DNA of 64,000 nt from Paralvinella palmiformis (Eukaryota > Annelida > Polychaeta > Terebellida > Alvinellidae): the NCBI GenBank assembly GCA_025642065.1, contig JAODUP010000438.1:265500-329499 (forward strand), written 5' to 3'. Below, piece after piece: positions 25,401 to 33,319 of the stretch (the stretch's first letter is position 1; each line of letters opens with the position of its first letter). A model generated the notes under the pieces. That model had not been told where the DNA came from. It searched no databases and worked only from the letters and a program-made list of their open reading frames with translations. A program made the translations under genes and the position numbers.

Positions 25401-27779
25401 GCTGCTGCAAGTCCAGACGTGGACTCGGAGCAGTCACCTGTGCCACACCTAAACCCAGCCCCAACCTGGGTTAAGATTGGTGTACATTATTTACCACATT
25501 TTCAGCCTATTGAGGCATAAATGAAGGTCATGAGAATGTAATGTTCAGTTATTATCTTATTTTGTGGCATTAATTTGTTTCATATCCATTGAAAAGTATA
25601 TAAAGCAATAAAAAACATCCATCAATCATTGAAAACCGTGGCATAACAACACGACAAGATCACATGACATAAAATGCAAAGCCTCGTCTCTATTTTCAAC
25701 ATACGCAATAAAACATAGTTTCTACATCTGTACAAAGAGCCACTTCTCTCAATTTAATAAAAATAATTAAAACACTTTGAGAAATGTATGTTTATTATTT
25801 CACCGTGTTTGGCATGTACATTACAGTACATGATAACCCTATATATTATACACTATACTAAAACCTTCACAGGATTGCTGTATTATTTATCAGTTGATTC
25901 AGTTAACAATCAAATCACATTGTATATAATGTTATTTCAGTTCTAACATTGAAAAATTAATGAAAACATTACACACTGTACTACTACACAAAGGTAGCAC
26001 CCTTTGCCTTAGCCAGGAAGATATTGGAATGTTTCTGCTGAGAACATGTTGTGCCTTTGGGATTGAGAGATACTTTGTGCACAGTCAAGCTACTGAGAGT
26101 TTTGGTAACTGTACTGTGGAAGAAAGATGTCTTGGTTTTGATGACAAATAAGAATATTTTTTCACAGTCTGCACTGCGGTGAAACAAGATCAAAATAACC
26201 ACCATCACAGAGGTGAGGATATCAAACTGTGGCTGTCCAGTGCCATTCTTTTATCCGTTTCATCGATACAAACCACATAAATTACTGTATTCTATTAAAA
26301 TATAATTACAATTAAGCTAAGTCATCATGAATTGATCACAACAAACATACATCTCCACGTGTTATCAATGATGCATACAGATTCTACTAGGAATTTTAGA
26401 AAGAGAAGAAAAGTAGCAAGGACAGATTAGGTCTATCACTGGTATTTTGGTTTAGTTGCTAAAATAGCACATTATTCTGTTTGTTACCAGTTTCAGCTAC
26501 ATTCTTCCATAACGATGAATGAATGGTTAAATGATACAGTATCACTCACAGTCACTCAGCAGCAGCGATCAGGGTGGAATGTTCATGCTTTTCAGCCTTT
26601 TGTCTGTTAGCCCACAAAACAATCCAACGAATTAAGATTTAAGTAGTCTAGAACTATCCTATCAACCTGACAGGTTAGTTTTAGCCTAGTAAAGTCAGGG
26701 TTCAACATTAACAGTTGTCCGCCTGCCAGTTACAACCAAACTACATAATCTGACAAGTAAAACCACATGTTTTGTTGTCAGCCATGTCAAGTCATATTTT
26801 CGATGGTTCTTACCGTGTTTTACTGCGCCAATGCCAATAACCCCCAGTTATGTGATGAGTGCAGTTACTATTTCATAGCACGATTTAGTAACCAGTCAAA
26901 TATTTTGTGGGCTGTGATTGGCTGAGAGATATCAACCGGAAATGATTCAAGATGTTGTTGTCGAAGTTCGGCTTCATAATTCTAGTTCCACAAGCATTAT
27001 CAAAGAGTCTGATGATCAAGATCCCCTTTCTCATAGCTGCCCAGAATGGTCAGTAGTATTTGAAATTTAATTACATGAATTTATGGCTTGTATAGACAAG
27101 TTACATGTAACACCTGGAAATCATTTAAATATCACAATCTTTACATTTTGTTCAATTGTTGGTGCTATACTTGATGAGTATATATATTTTACTTTGTTCA
27201 GAATGTGTACATGATTTATTTATATTTTTACATTTATTTTGTTCTATTTGTCCTAAACCTAGTCTATGATTATGAAACAATATTAATAAAAGTATTAATA
27301 AAAGTTGTATGATGCATCTAGTCAAAATTTCGAACAACTGTTTTTTTTTTCCGGACAAGCAAAAATGAAGTATGAAAATGTAGAGCCCTGAAAGTAGTAG
27401 ATATATATACCAAGTACTCGGCTCTAGAGTCTAGTATCAGTTTAGTCTAGGACCTAGCCTCCTAGACCTAGTCTAGACTCATTAATTCTTAGTTCCTGAT
27501 CACCCAAAGTCCCACAAACTAAAACCATAAACTTACAAATTACTCAGACAAAACATTAAATCTCTAAAAGGTCAGCAACCAGACGTTAAAAATAGCAACA
27601 GAACAGTTTGACATAATATTAACAAAGTAATCAACCGGTTGAAGTATCTTTAAACCTGACATTAAAGTGACAATAACCTGGCTTATTCGCTTCGGTCCTC
27701 TTCCGTCATACTGGACTCCTGCTGTTAAAATAACGGGGTTCAATTCGGCTAAACGGCTTCGTTTCTTCATCCAAGCCAT
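6807..27779 (-). CDS. TRPC4AP: TRPC4-associated protein (TRUSS), 19-exon gene
   Basis: Nineteen exons on the - strand join into one frame of 764 residues; vertebrate TRPC4AP is about 800. Coding parts in order: 27779-27678, 21875-21750, 21262-21152, 21018-20958, 20781-20717, 20278-20119, 19958-19599, 14932-14799, 14542-14463, 13725-13665, 13542-13484, 13077-13022, 12770-12725, 12570-12396, 12002-11862, 11653-11542, 10540-10431, 9288-9073, 6926-6807. Strongly similar blocks include LANFCRVLAVTIS, ALKIQFLRL, STFRFWLARAVESYLRG, LVDSNMFIR, ENVSCLNTTL and HYLHKDKD. Family knowledge: TRPC4AP is an Armadillo-like substrate receptor of CUL4-DDB1 ubiquitin ligases, linked to Myc turnover, C-degron recognition, TNF receptor signalling and TRPC channels. 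Odd points: a GC donor after exon 4, and a divergent or incomplete N-terminus. Introns hold many repeats. Confidence 0.93.
7860..8716. mobile_element. Foldback/MITE-like element with long inverted arms
   Basis: Arms of about 175 bases, near 7860-8030 and 8545-8716, are inverted copies. Both outer ends read catgatgacgtcaaaaacc and both inner parts hold the complement of atggcgggattatcactcag and a run reading gttagtttttggcatgatta. The roughly 500-base centre has repeats of taaattacactttattt and no coding capacity. No clear target-site duplication was seen. It lies in the last TRPC4AP intron. Confidence 0.75.
9073..9288 (-). CDS. TRPC4AP: TRPC4AP exon 18
   Basis: Seventy-two codons starting ENVSCLNTTLVFLMF and ending HYLHKDKDCSALEK, phase 0 at both ends. 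Very close to the vertebrate sequence in this block. Confidence 0.95.
10150..10215 (+). mobile_element. LINE 3' tail fragment
   Basis: Degenerate match to the LINE tail seen at 18280-18345 (gaatggcttctgctaataat, followed by ATTGTTATT). Very short. Confidence 0.4.
10431..10540 (-). CDS. TRPC4AP: TRPC4AP exon 17
   Basis: Starts with two bases of a split codon, then YALSENCLLMHVSKFETQL and ends NVQNLTQ. The LTQ-ENVSCL junction matches the family. Confidence 0.92.
10807..11403. mobile_element. Tigger/pogo-like MITE
   Basis: Terminal inverted repeats: left end cagtaggcccccattatact, right end in complement cagtagacccctgttataat. TA lies immediately outside both ends (10805-10806, 11404-11405), as expected for Tc1/mariner-pogo elements. 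About 600 bases, no transposase. Sits in TRPC4AP intron 16. Confidence 0.82.
11542..11653 (-). CDS. TRPC4AP: TRPC4AP exon 16
   Basis: Reads MEKFITSINKNLVDSNMFIR and on to QPQYK plus one base. Acceptor ATTACAG, donor GTAGGG. Confidence 0.93.
11862..12002 (-). CDS. TRPC4AP: TRPC4AP exon 15
   Basis: Forty-seven codons, HIASNIVDHDVRPKEILQSS then FDLLGELVKFNIEAFREF, phase 0 at both ends. Aligns with the helical repeat region of the family. Confidence 0.93.
12396..12570 (-). CDS. TRPC4AP: TRPC4AP exon 14
   Basis: One base plus 58 codons. Contains MKKEPTASTFRFWLARAVES and DQVFLLKKGLLQ, the most conserved block of the protein. Confidence 0.96.
12725..12770 (-). CDS. TRPC4AP: TRPC4AP exon 13 (46 bases)
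   Basis: Short exon reading MAGPLETDGLDRVN with split codons at both ends. Accepted because its phases exactly bridge exons 12 and 14. Confidence 0.85.
13022..13077 (-). CDS. TRPC4AP: TRPC4AP exon 12
   Basis: Reads YKHLLLTKSELNEVKKIN, matching the family's KYLLLNNQELNEL-like stretch. Donor GTAAGT. Confidence 0.9.
13484..13542 (-). CDS. TRPC4AP: TRPC4AP exon 11
   Basis: Reads EVALKIQFLRLVHSFCDHS plus two bases. Donor GTAAGTA; acceptor TTTACAG. Confidence 0.93.
13665..13725 (-). CDS. TRPC4AP: TRPC4AP exon 10
   Basis: One base plus 20 codons, an Arg/His-rich stretch ending GHNASCECSP. The family has HNxxCxCSP here, so the cysteines are probably conserved. Confidence 0.9.
14463..14542 (-). CDS. 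TRPC4AP: TRPC4AP exon 9
   Basis: Reads VQRKLADLKLIAGLSELFDQ then FIWKCQ plus two bases. The donor GTAAGTA is strong. It joins exon 10 directly to give WKCQ-A-HRNN. Confidence 0.93.
14799..14932 (-). CDS. TRPC4AP: TRPC4AP exon 8
   Basis: Reads ISEPASFGSSLVQQAGLRIS and ends VIYVLGLFLVGKHRKK. The acceptor may instead be nine bases later (14923), removing three residues; both keep frame. Confidence 0.9.
15540..15900 (+). other. Unassigned sequence in TRPC4AP intron 7
   Basis: A decayed frame (for example VKDLISHKEYFSKLDHKPGN near 15738) has coding-like composition but stops and no splice context. Possibly an old retroelement fragment. Confidence 0.25.
16173..16551. mobile_element. hAT-like MITE
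   Basis: Begins cagggttcatacacattt and ends with the complement of cagggttcacatgggtcctc. The interior repeats ccaggac words in both orientations. No coding capacity; target duplication not resolved. In TRPC4AP intron 7. Confidence 0.65.
16626..17192. mobile_element. Second hAT-like MITE
   Basis: Ends are inverted: left catggttcccacaccc and right, in complement, catggttcccactcatcc. Internal words tttccaggac resemble the neighbour at 16173-16551, so they are probably related. Confidence 0.6.
17840..18350 (+). mobile_element. LINE 3' end (RT C-terminal region and tail)
   Basis: Translates to QIQNSAARIVTNTRKHDHIT and PILQKLHWLPV, typical of the C-terminal part of non-LTR retrotransposon ORF2. 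It ends in an ATT-repeat tail. The last 160 bases are almost identical to the complement of 43748-43935. Several stops; inactive. Confidence 0.8.
18540..18930 (+). repeat. Interspersed repeat of unknown class, copy 1
   Basis: Shares ggcacagttca, aatatgctcacac and, further on, ccagtaattt, ccttatatctag and gggggattttggggttac with 47090-47790 in the same order and orientation. It also holds a cttccggccat motif. It could be a non-autonomous DNA element. Confidence 0.6.
19145..19350 (-). mobile_element. tRNA-derived SINE, family A
   Basis: In complement it has an A-box-like tcagtggttagagtgctaca and a B-box-like gaccttgaacctg, then the body tgtttgtgggatttgtttcc. In TRPC4AP intron 7. Confidence 0.65.
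19599..19958 (-). CDS. TRPC4AP: TRPC4AP exon 7 (largest)
   Basis: Contains NLKRLVAAFDDKKLANFCRV then LAVTISDLDIYENKSSLFAQ, ELLLSVPDLIPRLVGIAVSK and ends HLEDDLENFIG. The donor GTAAGTGT follows at 19598. Confidence 0.95.
20119..20278 (-). CDS. TRPC4AP: TRPC4AP exon 6
   Basis: Reads KYGEELACQIAEHDDVLDYV, FTLLQHDKTCLTACQFLEDL and ends VLNLNNI plus one base. Confidence 0.94.
20717..20781 (-). CDS. TRPC4AP: TRPC4AP exon 5
   Basis: Reads TDEYLRLKSLCLDILSRLIT. Donor GTAAGTCA, acceptor TTGCAG. Confidence 0.92.
20958..21018 (-). CDS. TRPC4AP: TRPC4AP exon 4, followed by a GC donor
   Basis: Reads VTERLLMMNSLVPPGSPYFE plus one base. The splice needed to keep frame with exon 5 uses GCAAGT, not GT, in an otherwise consensus donor (GAAG before it). 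GC-AG introns are a known minor class of U2 introns. Confidence 0.88.
21152..21262 (-). CDS. TRPC4AP: TRPC4AP exon 3
   Basis: Thirty-seven codons, EVYYRLTNFEARRNRDENGD and ending AKIFIAYGGVE, matching the family's YIFDLFGGVD-like position. Confidence 0.9.
21458..21649 (-). mobile_element. tRNA-derived SINE, family B, copy 1
   Basis: Full copy with a perfect 17-base target-site duplication, ccaaccattttggaaga, at 21441-21457 and 21650-21666. In complement it starts ggcgcctctgtggtctaaca and has a B box gttcgaatctcgg and an ATC-rich tail. Inserted in TRPC4AP intron 2. Confidence 0.93.
21750..21875 (-). CDS. TRPC4AP: TRPC4AP exon 2
   Basis: Forty-two codons, LHEDILRSYHPDHWTVAFTI through DSERTLETLK, phase 0 both ends. 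Good acceptor (TTTCAG) and donor. Similarity to vertebrates is weaker here than downstream. Confidence 0.85.
22216..22950. mobile_element. MITE with 19-base inverted ends
   Basis: The word taggtcccggccattaagc at 22220 recurs in complement near 22925-22945. Between them is non-coding DNA, including a 29-base direct repeat (agaagtgaaacaagttgatg) at 22410-22465. Target duplication is unclear. In TRPC4AP intron 1. Confidence 0.6.
23000..24420. other. TRPC4AP intron 1, no exon recognised
   Basis: Mixed AT-rich sequence. Open frames at 23170-23436 (+) and 23591-23857 (-) lack splice signals, homology or coding composition. Confidence 0.4.
24433..24645 (-). pseudogene. Unrecognised coding-like remnant
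   Basis: On the - strand this reads VRAQDEEKVTLPSADSDLCI, then AKLQDCCLNSIN and LLQLKEIWQSIQ before TGA. The composition looks like real protein and differs from the flanks. There is no GT donor at the end and no clear start. It does not match TRPC4AP as I know it, so it may be a fragment of another gene or element. Confidence 0.35.
25300..25525 (+). mobile_element. Possible piggyBac-like transposase N-terminal remnant
   Basis: MSDSDFDILGDIKP, then after a frame change ESLTETDSTDCEELAAASPD, followed by an acidic Ser/Pro-rich stretch and WVKIG. Acidic N-termini of this style are common in piggyBac-derived genes. No catalytic region or ends are seen, so the call is tentative. Confidence 0.3.
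25530..27560. other. TRPC4AP intron 1, 5' part
   Basis: Mostly AT-rich with no recognised exon on the - strand. It contains a small + strand ORF with promoter-like upstream motifs, listed separately at 26942. Confidence 0.4.
26942..27070 (+). other. 42-codon ORF with promoter-like upstream sequence
   Basis: Reads MIQDVVVEVRLHNSSSTSII then KESDDQDPLSHSCPEW before a possible donor GTCAGT at 27049, or runs on to TAA. Directly upstream are gattggctgag (inverted CCAAT box) and accggaaat (ETS-like). No homology recognised. It could be a first exon, a repeat, or chance. Confidence 0.3.
27678..27779 (-). CDS. TRPC4AP: TRPC4AP exon 1
   Basis: ATG, then MAWMKKRSRLAELNPVILTA through GPKRISQ, donor GTTATT. 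Phase 0, so it joins exon 2. It is the only good first-exon candidate upstream of exon 2, but family similarity is too weak to prove it. Confidence 0.65.
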
Positions 27780-27930
27780 TTTAATTGAATATCTCTTGTT
27801 TGACTGTCATGTGGCGAAGTAAGTTCGTTATAAATGAACACAATTCAAATCACTATTTCGTTTTTCTGATAAATGGCGCGGCAGCTAAGATGCGCAGATG
27901 GCTGCGCGTACGAACTACTTCCGGTGAGAT
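27780..27930. promoter_or_regulatory. Probable divergent promoter
   Basis: The interval between the TRPC4AP start (27779, -) and an opposing ATG (27873, +) is only 93 bases. The region to 27925 has higher GC, with aaatggcgcgg (YY1-like ATGGCG), several CG dinucleotides and an ETS core in cttccgg at about 27919. No TATA box. Inferred from composition and gene arrangement. Confidence 0.5.
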
Positions 27931-28573
27931 TATCCTAAATCTTCCAACATTATATAAGCATACAGACCTTTAAATGAAGAAATCAAAATGTTTAATATAA
28001 TTTATTTCTAAATTTTCAAGTACTGGGGATATAGAGTATATGTCATAAAATGGTGGATTTAAGTGAATTGTTTTAATAGTTTGGGGATTAGAGTCTAGAT
28101 TTTATTTCAATCATGTAAAAACCATATCATTCTTCACAGTCTTAAATAGTTTATTTTTAAAATGATTTCTGTGTTTTGTTTGAGCTAATAATGAAGCATT
28201 AATTACATTTTTTTAATTCTGAAAGCTGAAGCTCCAAACGACTTAATTATTTTAAGAAAATGTAAACCTAGTGATGGTGTATAGTTTAGTCCAGTATGAA
28301 CGCTTACAACATTGCTGAAAATAAAATTTATACTAATCTATTTCATCTTAATAATATATAATGAAATAAAAGTTAATATTAAATTTATATTTGTTTATTA
28401 TATATAAATTATTCCAAAGCTGGGTTAGCATTTCAAATGTAAACTTTTTAATGTTCTAAGCAAACAAACTAGGTGTAAAACGGATGTTATGATTACAGGT
28501 TGTCAGGGAAGCGATGTGGAAGCCAAAGTTTGCCCCGTTTACATCAAATGTCAATATAAAGAAATATGTATAA
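27873..28573 (+). CDS. Candidate 41-residue microprotein, two exons
   Basis: Exon 27873-27923 reads MARQLRCADGCAYELLP and ends at a consensus donor GTGAGA. Exon 28499-28573, after the acceptor ATTACAG, reads VVREAMWKPKFAPFTSNVNI then KKYV and TAA. Phase 0 on both sides. It is head-to-head with TRPC4AP. A basic tail and a C-rich start are visible, but no family is recognised. In another phase, from the ATG at 27890, the second exon stays open longer (to about 28630), so the frame is uncertain. Confidence 0.4.
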
Positions 28574-28599
28574 AACAGCATGATGTAAACATATTACTG

Positions 28600-29020
28600 G
28601 AAATGTTTGTTGGTTTCTTTGGCGTTTTGTGATGTGAGTATCAACTTAATTTGTACTGTTTTTAATCATATATGTGATTGCTCAAATCATAAGATGATAA
28701 GTCATCACAATGAATGATCACTCAGCTGCCAGCAGTCATCACATCAATCATCACTTTTGATTTGACATGTGATTTGTCTCAAATCACATGTCAAATGATA
28801 ATAATCATTATTATCGTGTTTTTTAATATTTAGTTCTTAAACTGAATGTGTTTCACGAAGATGAAGAATACTGTTTGTCCTGTGGCTGTGATGTTTATAT
28901 AACGTTTTTTAGAACAAGTGACAAGACCAGATCAAAAATATATATGTAATTAAAACCAAAATATTAAGTAAAATTATGTTATACGTTATAATTATTATAG
29001 TTTGTGTGTATGTATTTTAG

Positions 29021-29080
<60 letters not shown>

Positions 29081-29400
29081 ACTGGCTCAGAGCACTAAAA
29101 CATGGTCTTCTGGAAAAACATTTACCTCCACAAATTGGTACACACATAGAGCTATATATACATAAACCTATACATACATAAACCTGTGCATACATAAACC
29201 TATACATGCACGAACCAGTAGATTGACAATAATTCTGGGAGACTTATTAGTCAGTGGGACAGATATAACAAATGTGTCACTGTACTGATATAAGCATTGT
29301 TTCTGACATTTTCCCTTTTCAACATTATTCTTTATTTATTTCTTTATTTAATATTCATAAGAATATAGTATTAAAAACAAAATACAAACACAATTGAACA
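28600..29400. other. Spacer, no gene seen
   Basis: AT-rich, including an inverted repeat around caaatcacatgtcaaatga near 28760-28800 and an AT/AG compound microsatellite at 29021-29073. Confidence 0.45.
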
Positions 29401-30800
29401 AGAAAACCAATATTAAATAGACAACATTGTGTATTTACAGCTAACAGGTGCTATGCAGTAATTATTCTGTGCAGAGCGTATTTAAGCTCCAATGTAATTC
29501 TGAGTCATTACATATGCAAATATTTGGGAAATAATTATTAAAATTTATCTTGTGTAAAACATCCTGTATCACACTGCCAGTGATAGCTAAACTGTTATCA
29601 ATGCATGTAGATACAGGGTAAGTATTTTTGTTGATAGTACACACATATGATCGACGGTACACACCACATTGATACCATTAACAACTAATCGATAACAAAG
29701 AGATGTGATTAAATTGATAGATTTGAAAAGCCATTAACAAAAGAGATAACACACTTATATAATTGTAAGTTTGGTGGTATATCATGAGAAATATATAGTA
29801 GTAAAGTACAATGGGTTGTGGTTGGCAGGTTGAGCAGGCTACAAATATCCTTTCACCATGTAACATTGAAGGTGTCGATAATTTTATTATCATAATCCCA
29901 AGGCTGAGAACCATACAGTGGCATGCAGTATGTTTTAAATAATTGATATAGACTACCAAAGTCAATGTGTCCGAAATGAGACTTAACCATATTTACTTTA
30001 GCAATGAAGGCACTCAAACAATCTTATATCTGATGCATAGAACTATTTTGTCCAATGAAATTGCCAAGGTGTTTATCATGCTAACTAATTCAATAACAGA
30101 ACCATTAAACTCAACATAAGGTACATGAACACAAAACCTGGAGTTCGACCGACCAAACAATAATAGGTTGCTTTTGGATGAATTAAACATAACATCATAA
30201 GCTTCAGCAAATTGATGACATATATTCAGCATATATTTTAAACTAGAAAGTGTTGGAGCAAGAAGTGTAATATTGTTTGCATTGCCTAAAGCCCCCCCCC
30301 CTCCCCCCAATTCTTAATTTGTGCTCATGTTTTTTTTTGGAATCAGAACAAGAGTGGAAAATCTATAGGTGTGAATCCATGAGATATCATGATATTGAAT
30401 AAAATAGTAATATAGTCACAAAGTTTATGAGTACCACTGATAATCTGATCTGATGAACATCCCAACACACCACCAGATTTACCAGGTTTCAGTAATAAAA
30501 TAGACGAGTTAATATCATCAATGATAAATGACCCTTAGCAGCGACAAACCATATTACCAATGTCAAGATTTGTCTCTTCCAACAGTGCTGCCATTTGGTG
30601 AGGATCAAATAACACACAATTATATAAGGCCTTATATTTTTCCTGGAATATATCCGCAATATTAGAACCACCCTCAATGTCATCTACTGTATTTGGCATA
30701 GTATTATGACAACCAAGAATTTGTTTAATCTCAGCCCAGAAACCTGTGCCCGATAAACCTTCAGACATACGTTTAGCACTTATATATTCCTTGTTTTGCT
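29400..30800 (-). mobile_element. Decayed LINE with reverse transcriptase
   Basis: On the - strand, 30768-30535 reads SEGLSGTGFWAEIKQILGCH. Near 30290 is ANNITLLAPTLSSLKYMLNI (the YADD site changed to ANN) and SSKSNLLLFGRS. Near 29910 come PLYGSQPWDYDNK and TWRKDICSLLNLPTTTHCTL, from the region after the RT domain. Stops and frame breaks occur throughout. The clade is not assigned. Confidence 0.85.
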
Positions 30801-31181
30801 TAATAATATACTAGTCATATTTTTTAAAGTTATAACTGTATGATGACGAGTAGATAAAAATATAATAATTTAAATAACCTTTACTAAGCAATATACTTGT
30901 AGGTACACAAATCTCACATATCCTATATAACTGCCTAACATCTTAAGAGGTAGGCATCCAAACCTTCCCATGAAATTATAATAGTGATTTTTCATGCAGT
31001 GCTATGAAATCATCCCCCCCCCCAAATATCCATCTGTATAATGGTCGACAGTGTAGGTCAGAAGCAGTCTTAATCAGTGCCCATACATAAATAAAATATT
31101 ATAAATACAGAGGTAATACTAGGTCTGAAAAGTCCTTAACTGCTAACTACTGGTACTACAAGAAATCATGTCTCATACCAG

Positions 31182-32179
31182 CAGTGGCGGATTAACCCTA
31201 TAAGCAAAATAAGCATGTGCTTAGGGCATCAAGGGAAGGAGGGGCACCTCAGAATTTTTTTATTGCCGAATTTACCATTTAAATTATTAAATTAATTAAA
31301 TTTATAGTCATTTTCAAATTTAATTAAAAATGAATAAGTTCTGTTTATAAAGCGTTCTCTCCTATGTCATCATGTTTATCCTGCAAAATAAAGTACACTG
31401 TGCTCAAAGATTGGAAGTTATACAAGTTTTGAACAAGTCTAGTACACGTTTGAAACAGTGCAAGTGATGGGTAGTAGCTCGTAAGTTTTAGTTGCCAACT
31501 GTCACTGGTGTTAATTGCACAAATATACAAAGAAATAGCAGAGATTTTCTTTTCTAAGTGATGTGCCATATAATGTCACTTCATCGTCTACTAACATTGA
31601 AAGGTATTCTCAGTGCTGTCAAAAGCTGATTGGTGCTTATCCAGAGGACTTCAACAGTAATTTCTCAGCTGAACTTCAGGAGTTTCATTTATATGTGCGT
31701 CATAAGTTCAGTACACCAAAAAATGTAAAAACAAGATTCAGCTATGCTGAACTTTATAAAATAATTTTAGAAGACATTATTGAGTGTGCCTTTCCAAATG
31801 TAGACATTGCCTTTCATATATTTTTTAATATTAATGGTCACAAATTGTTCATCTGAGCATTCATTTTCACAGTTGAAATATATTAAAAATCCCATCAGAA
31901 TAACTATGCAACAAGGCAGGCTGTGTGGATGCCTTATCTCTATTATGTATAGAAGCAGAAGTGTTACCTAAGATTGGTTATGAGGATCTGATCAAAGACT
32001 TCGAAAGGAAAAAAGTAGGAGAAAATTATTCAACTATAAATAAAATGGAACCAAACAGAAATAAATAGTATTTTCCTTCTTACTGTAAGTTTTGTTTAAT
32101 TTTGAATTTTCGATAAATAAAATTTTATTTTATGGTTTATTATTGTTTATATTTTGATGTTTATATTAATCCAGCCCTG
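31182..32179 (+). mobile_element. Deleted hAT element, complete ends
   Basis: The perfect 8-base duplication cataccag flanks it (31174-31181 and 32180-32187). Ends are inverted: cagtggcggattaac and, in complement, cagggctggattaat. The interior keeps pieces of transposase on the + strand: YSQCCQKLIGAYPEDFNSNF (about 31610) and, with frame breaks, FSQLKYIKNPIRITMQQGRL (about 31870), then EDLIKDFERKKVGE, the hAT C-terminal dimerisation region. About 1 kb remains of a usually longer element. Non-autonomous. Confidence 0.92.
31563..32066 (+). pseudogene. hAT transposase remnant (ZMYM/THAP0-like)
   Basis: Open for about 97 codons from 31563 (ending INGHKLFI). The C-terminal motif follows with several frameshifts. 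The order and motifs fit hAT transposases related to animal ZMYM/P52rIPK-like genes. Catalytic residues are not visible, so no activity is expected. Confidence 0.75.
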
Positions 32180-32879
32180 CATACCAGCAATAAAGAATTT
32201 AATTATGTGGCACCAACAGGTAGATAATTCCATTTGTAGTGTGCGGGGGGGGTTATTTCATGTTCTCTGGTTGTAGACAATTCCCTGGAATTAGTCCACA
32301 GATGTTTTTATTTGTTTTTTCAATAATAATCTCCTTTTTTTGTAACTGTAAGCTTAATCAGTAATGATTATGCTCTAAATGACATTATTACAACTCACCC
32401 TGGTTATTGGTTAGCACTGAAATAAATATTATAACTTATACATTCATTAGCCATGATTAGGTATTTTGTGGCAGTTATATTTGTCGTTAATATGGAATTT
32501 ATCTCCGAAACCTTTACTTTACTCTACCAAATGGAAAAAGAAAGCTATCAAATTCTTTGAACTTCATCATGGCTACAGCCATTAACTTACATACAGAAAA
32601 TCAGTTTCAAATTGCAATCTAGGTAAAACCATTGTTTTTTTGTTGTAACTAGTCATGATTTCAAAGTTGACATATTGAAGTTAACACAGAAACGGCGCAG
32701 TTTACATCTGGTGCTGAGACCTGCATTAATATTAGGTGTCTAAACAACCATAGATTTATAGGTAGATACATGAAATATACACCTACATAATAATAAGTCT
32801 GTCTGTTTCATAGTACACAAGCTACACATATGTGAATCCTAGACTTGGGCTGCAGTAAGACGTGCACTATAACAAAAAT

Positions 32880-33100
32880 GGTGGTCATTCCTTCAGCTCA
32901 GTTAGTAGCATGCTGTGCCGCAGATCTTCAAGTTGGGGTATGAATCCTAGCATTATTTGTAATTAGTTGGATGTATCTTCTGATCGGTGTATTTCCCTAA
33001 AGGAGAGCCCTTCAACAATATTTCCCAGATCTGATCTGCACTCTGACTATAAATGGAGCCTGGTGACTCGTATCAAACTGTGGTTGAGTTAGTCAATGTT
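32880..33100 (+). mobile_element. tRNA-derived SINE, family A
   Basis: tcagctcagttagtagcatg resembles a tRNA A-box region and ggggtatgaatcctag a B box. The body then continues to about 33090. Confidence 0.65.
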
Positions 33101-33164
33101 TGTGTGTGTGTGCGTGCACGCCCGTGTATGTTTGTGTGTCAGTCAGTGACTCGGTGATTTGTTT

Positions 33165-33315
33165 ATCCCCAGCACTGCTCACGCCTGAGACCATTAGCCA
33201 AGAGAAGAAACTCTAAGGAAACATCCCCCCAAAACAGGTATGGGTCAGAATCAAGCCCACAACCTGGAGGTTTGCAGGGCACTCTTCTAACTGTTGTTCT
33301 GTTGGAACACCCACA
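33165..33315 (-). mobile_element. tRNA-derived SINE, family A, inverted
   Basis: In complement it reads cagttagaagagtgccctgc and gggcttgattctgac (B-box-like), then catacctgttttgggggg. It faces the copy at 32880 head-to-tail in opposite orientation. Confidence 0.6.
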
Positions 33316-33319
33316 TGGT

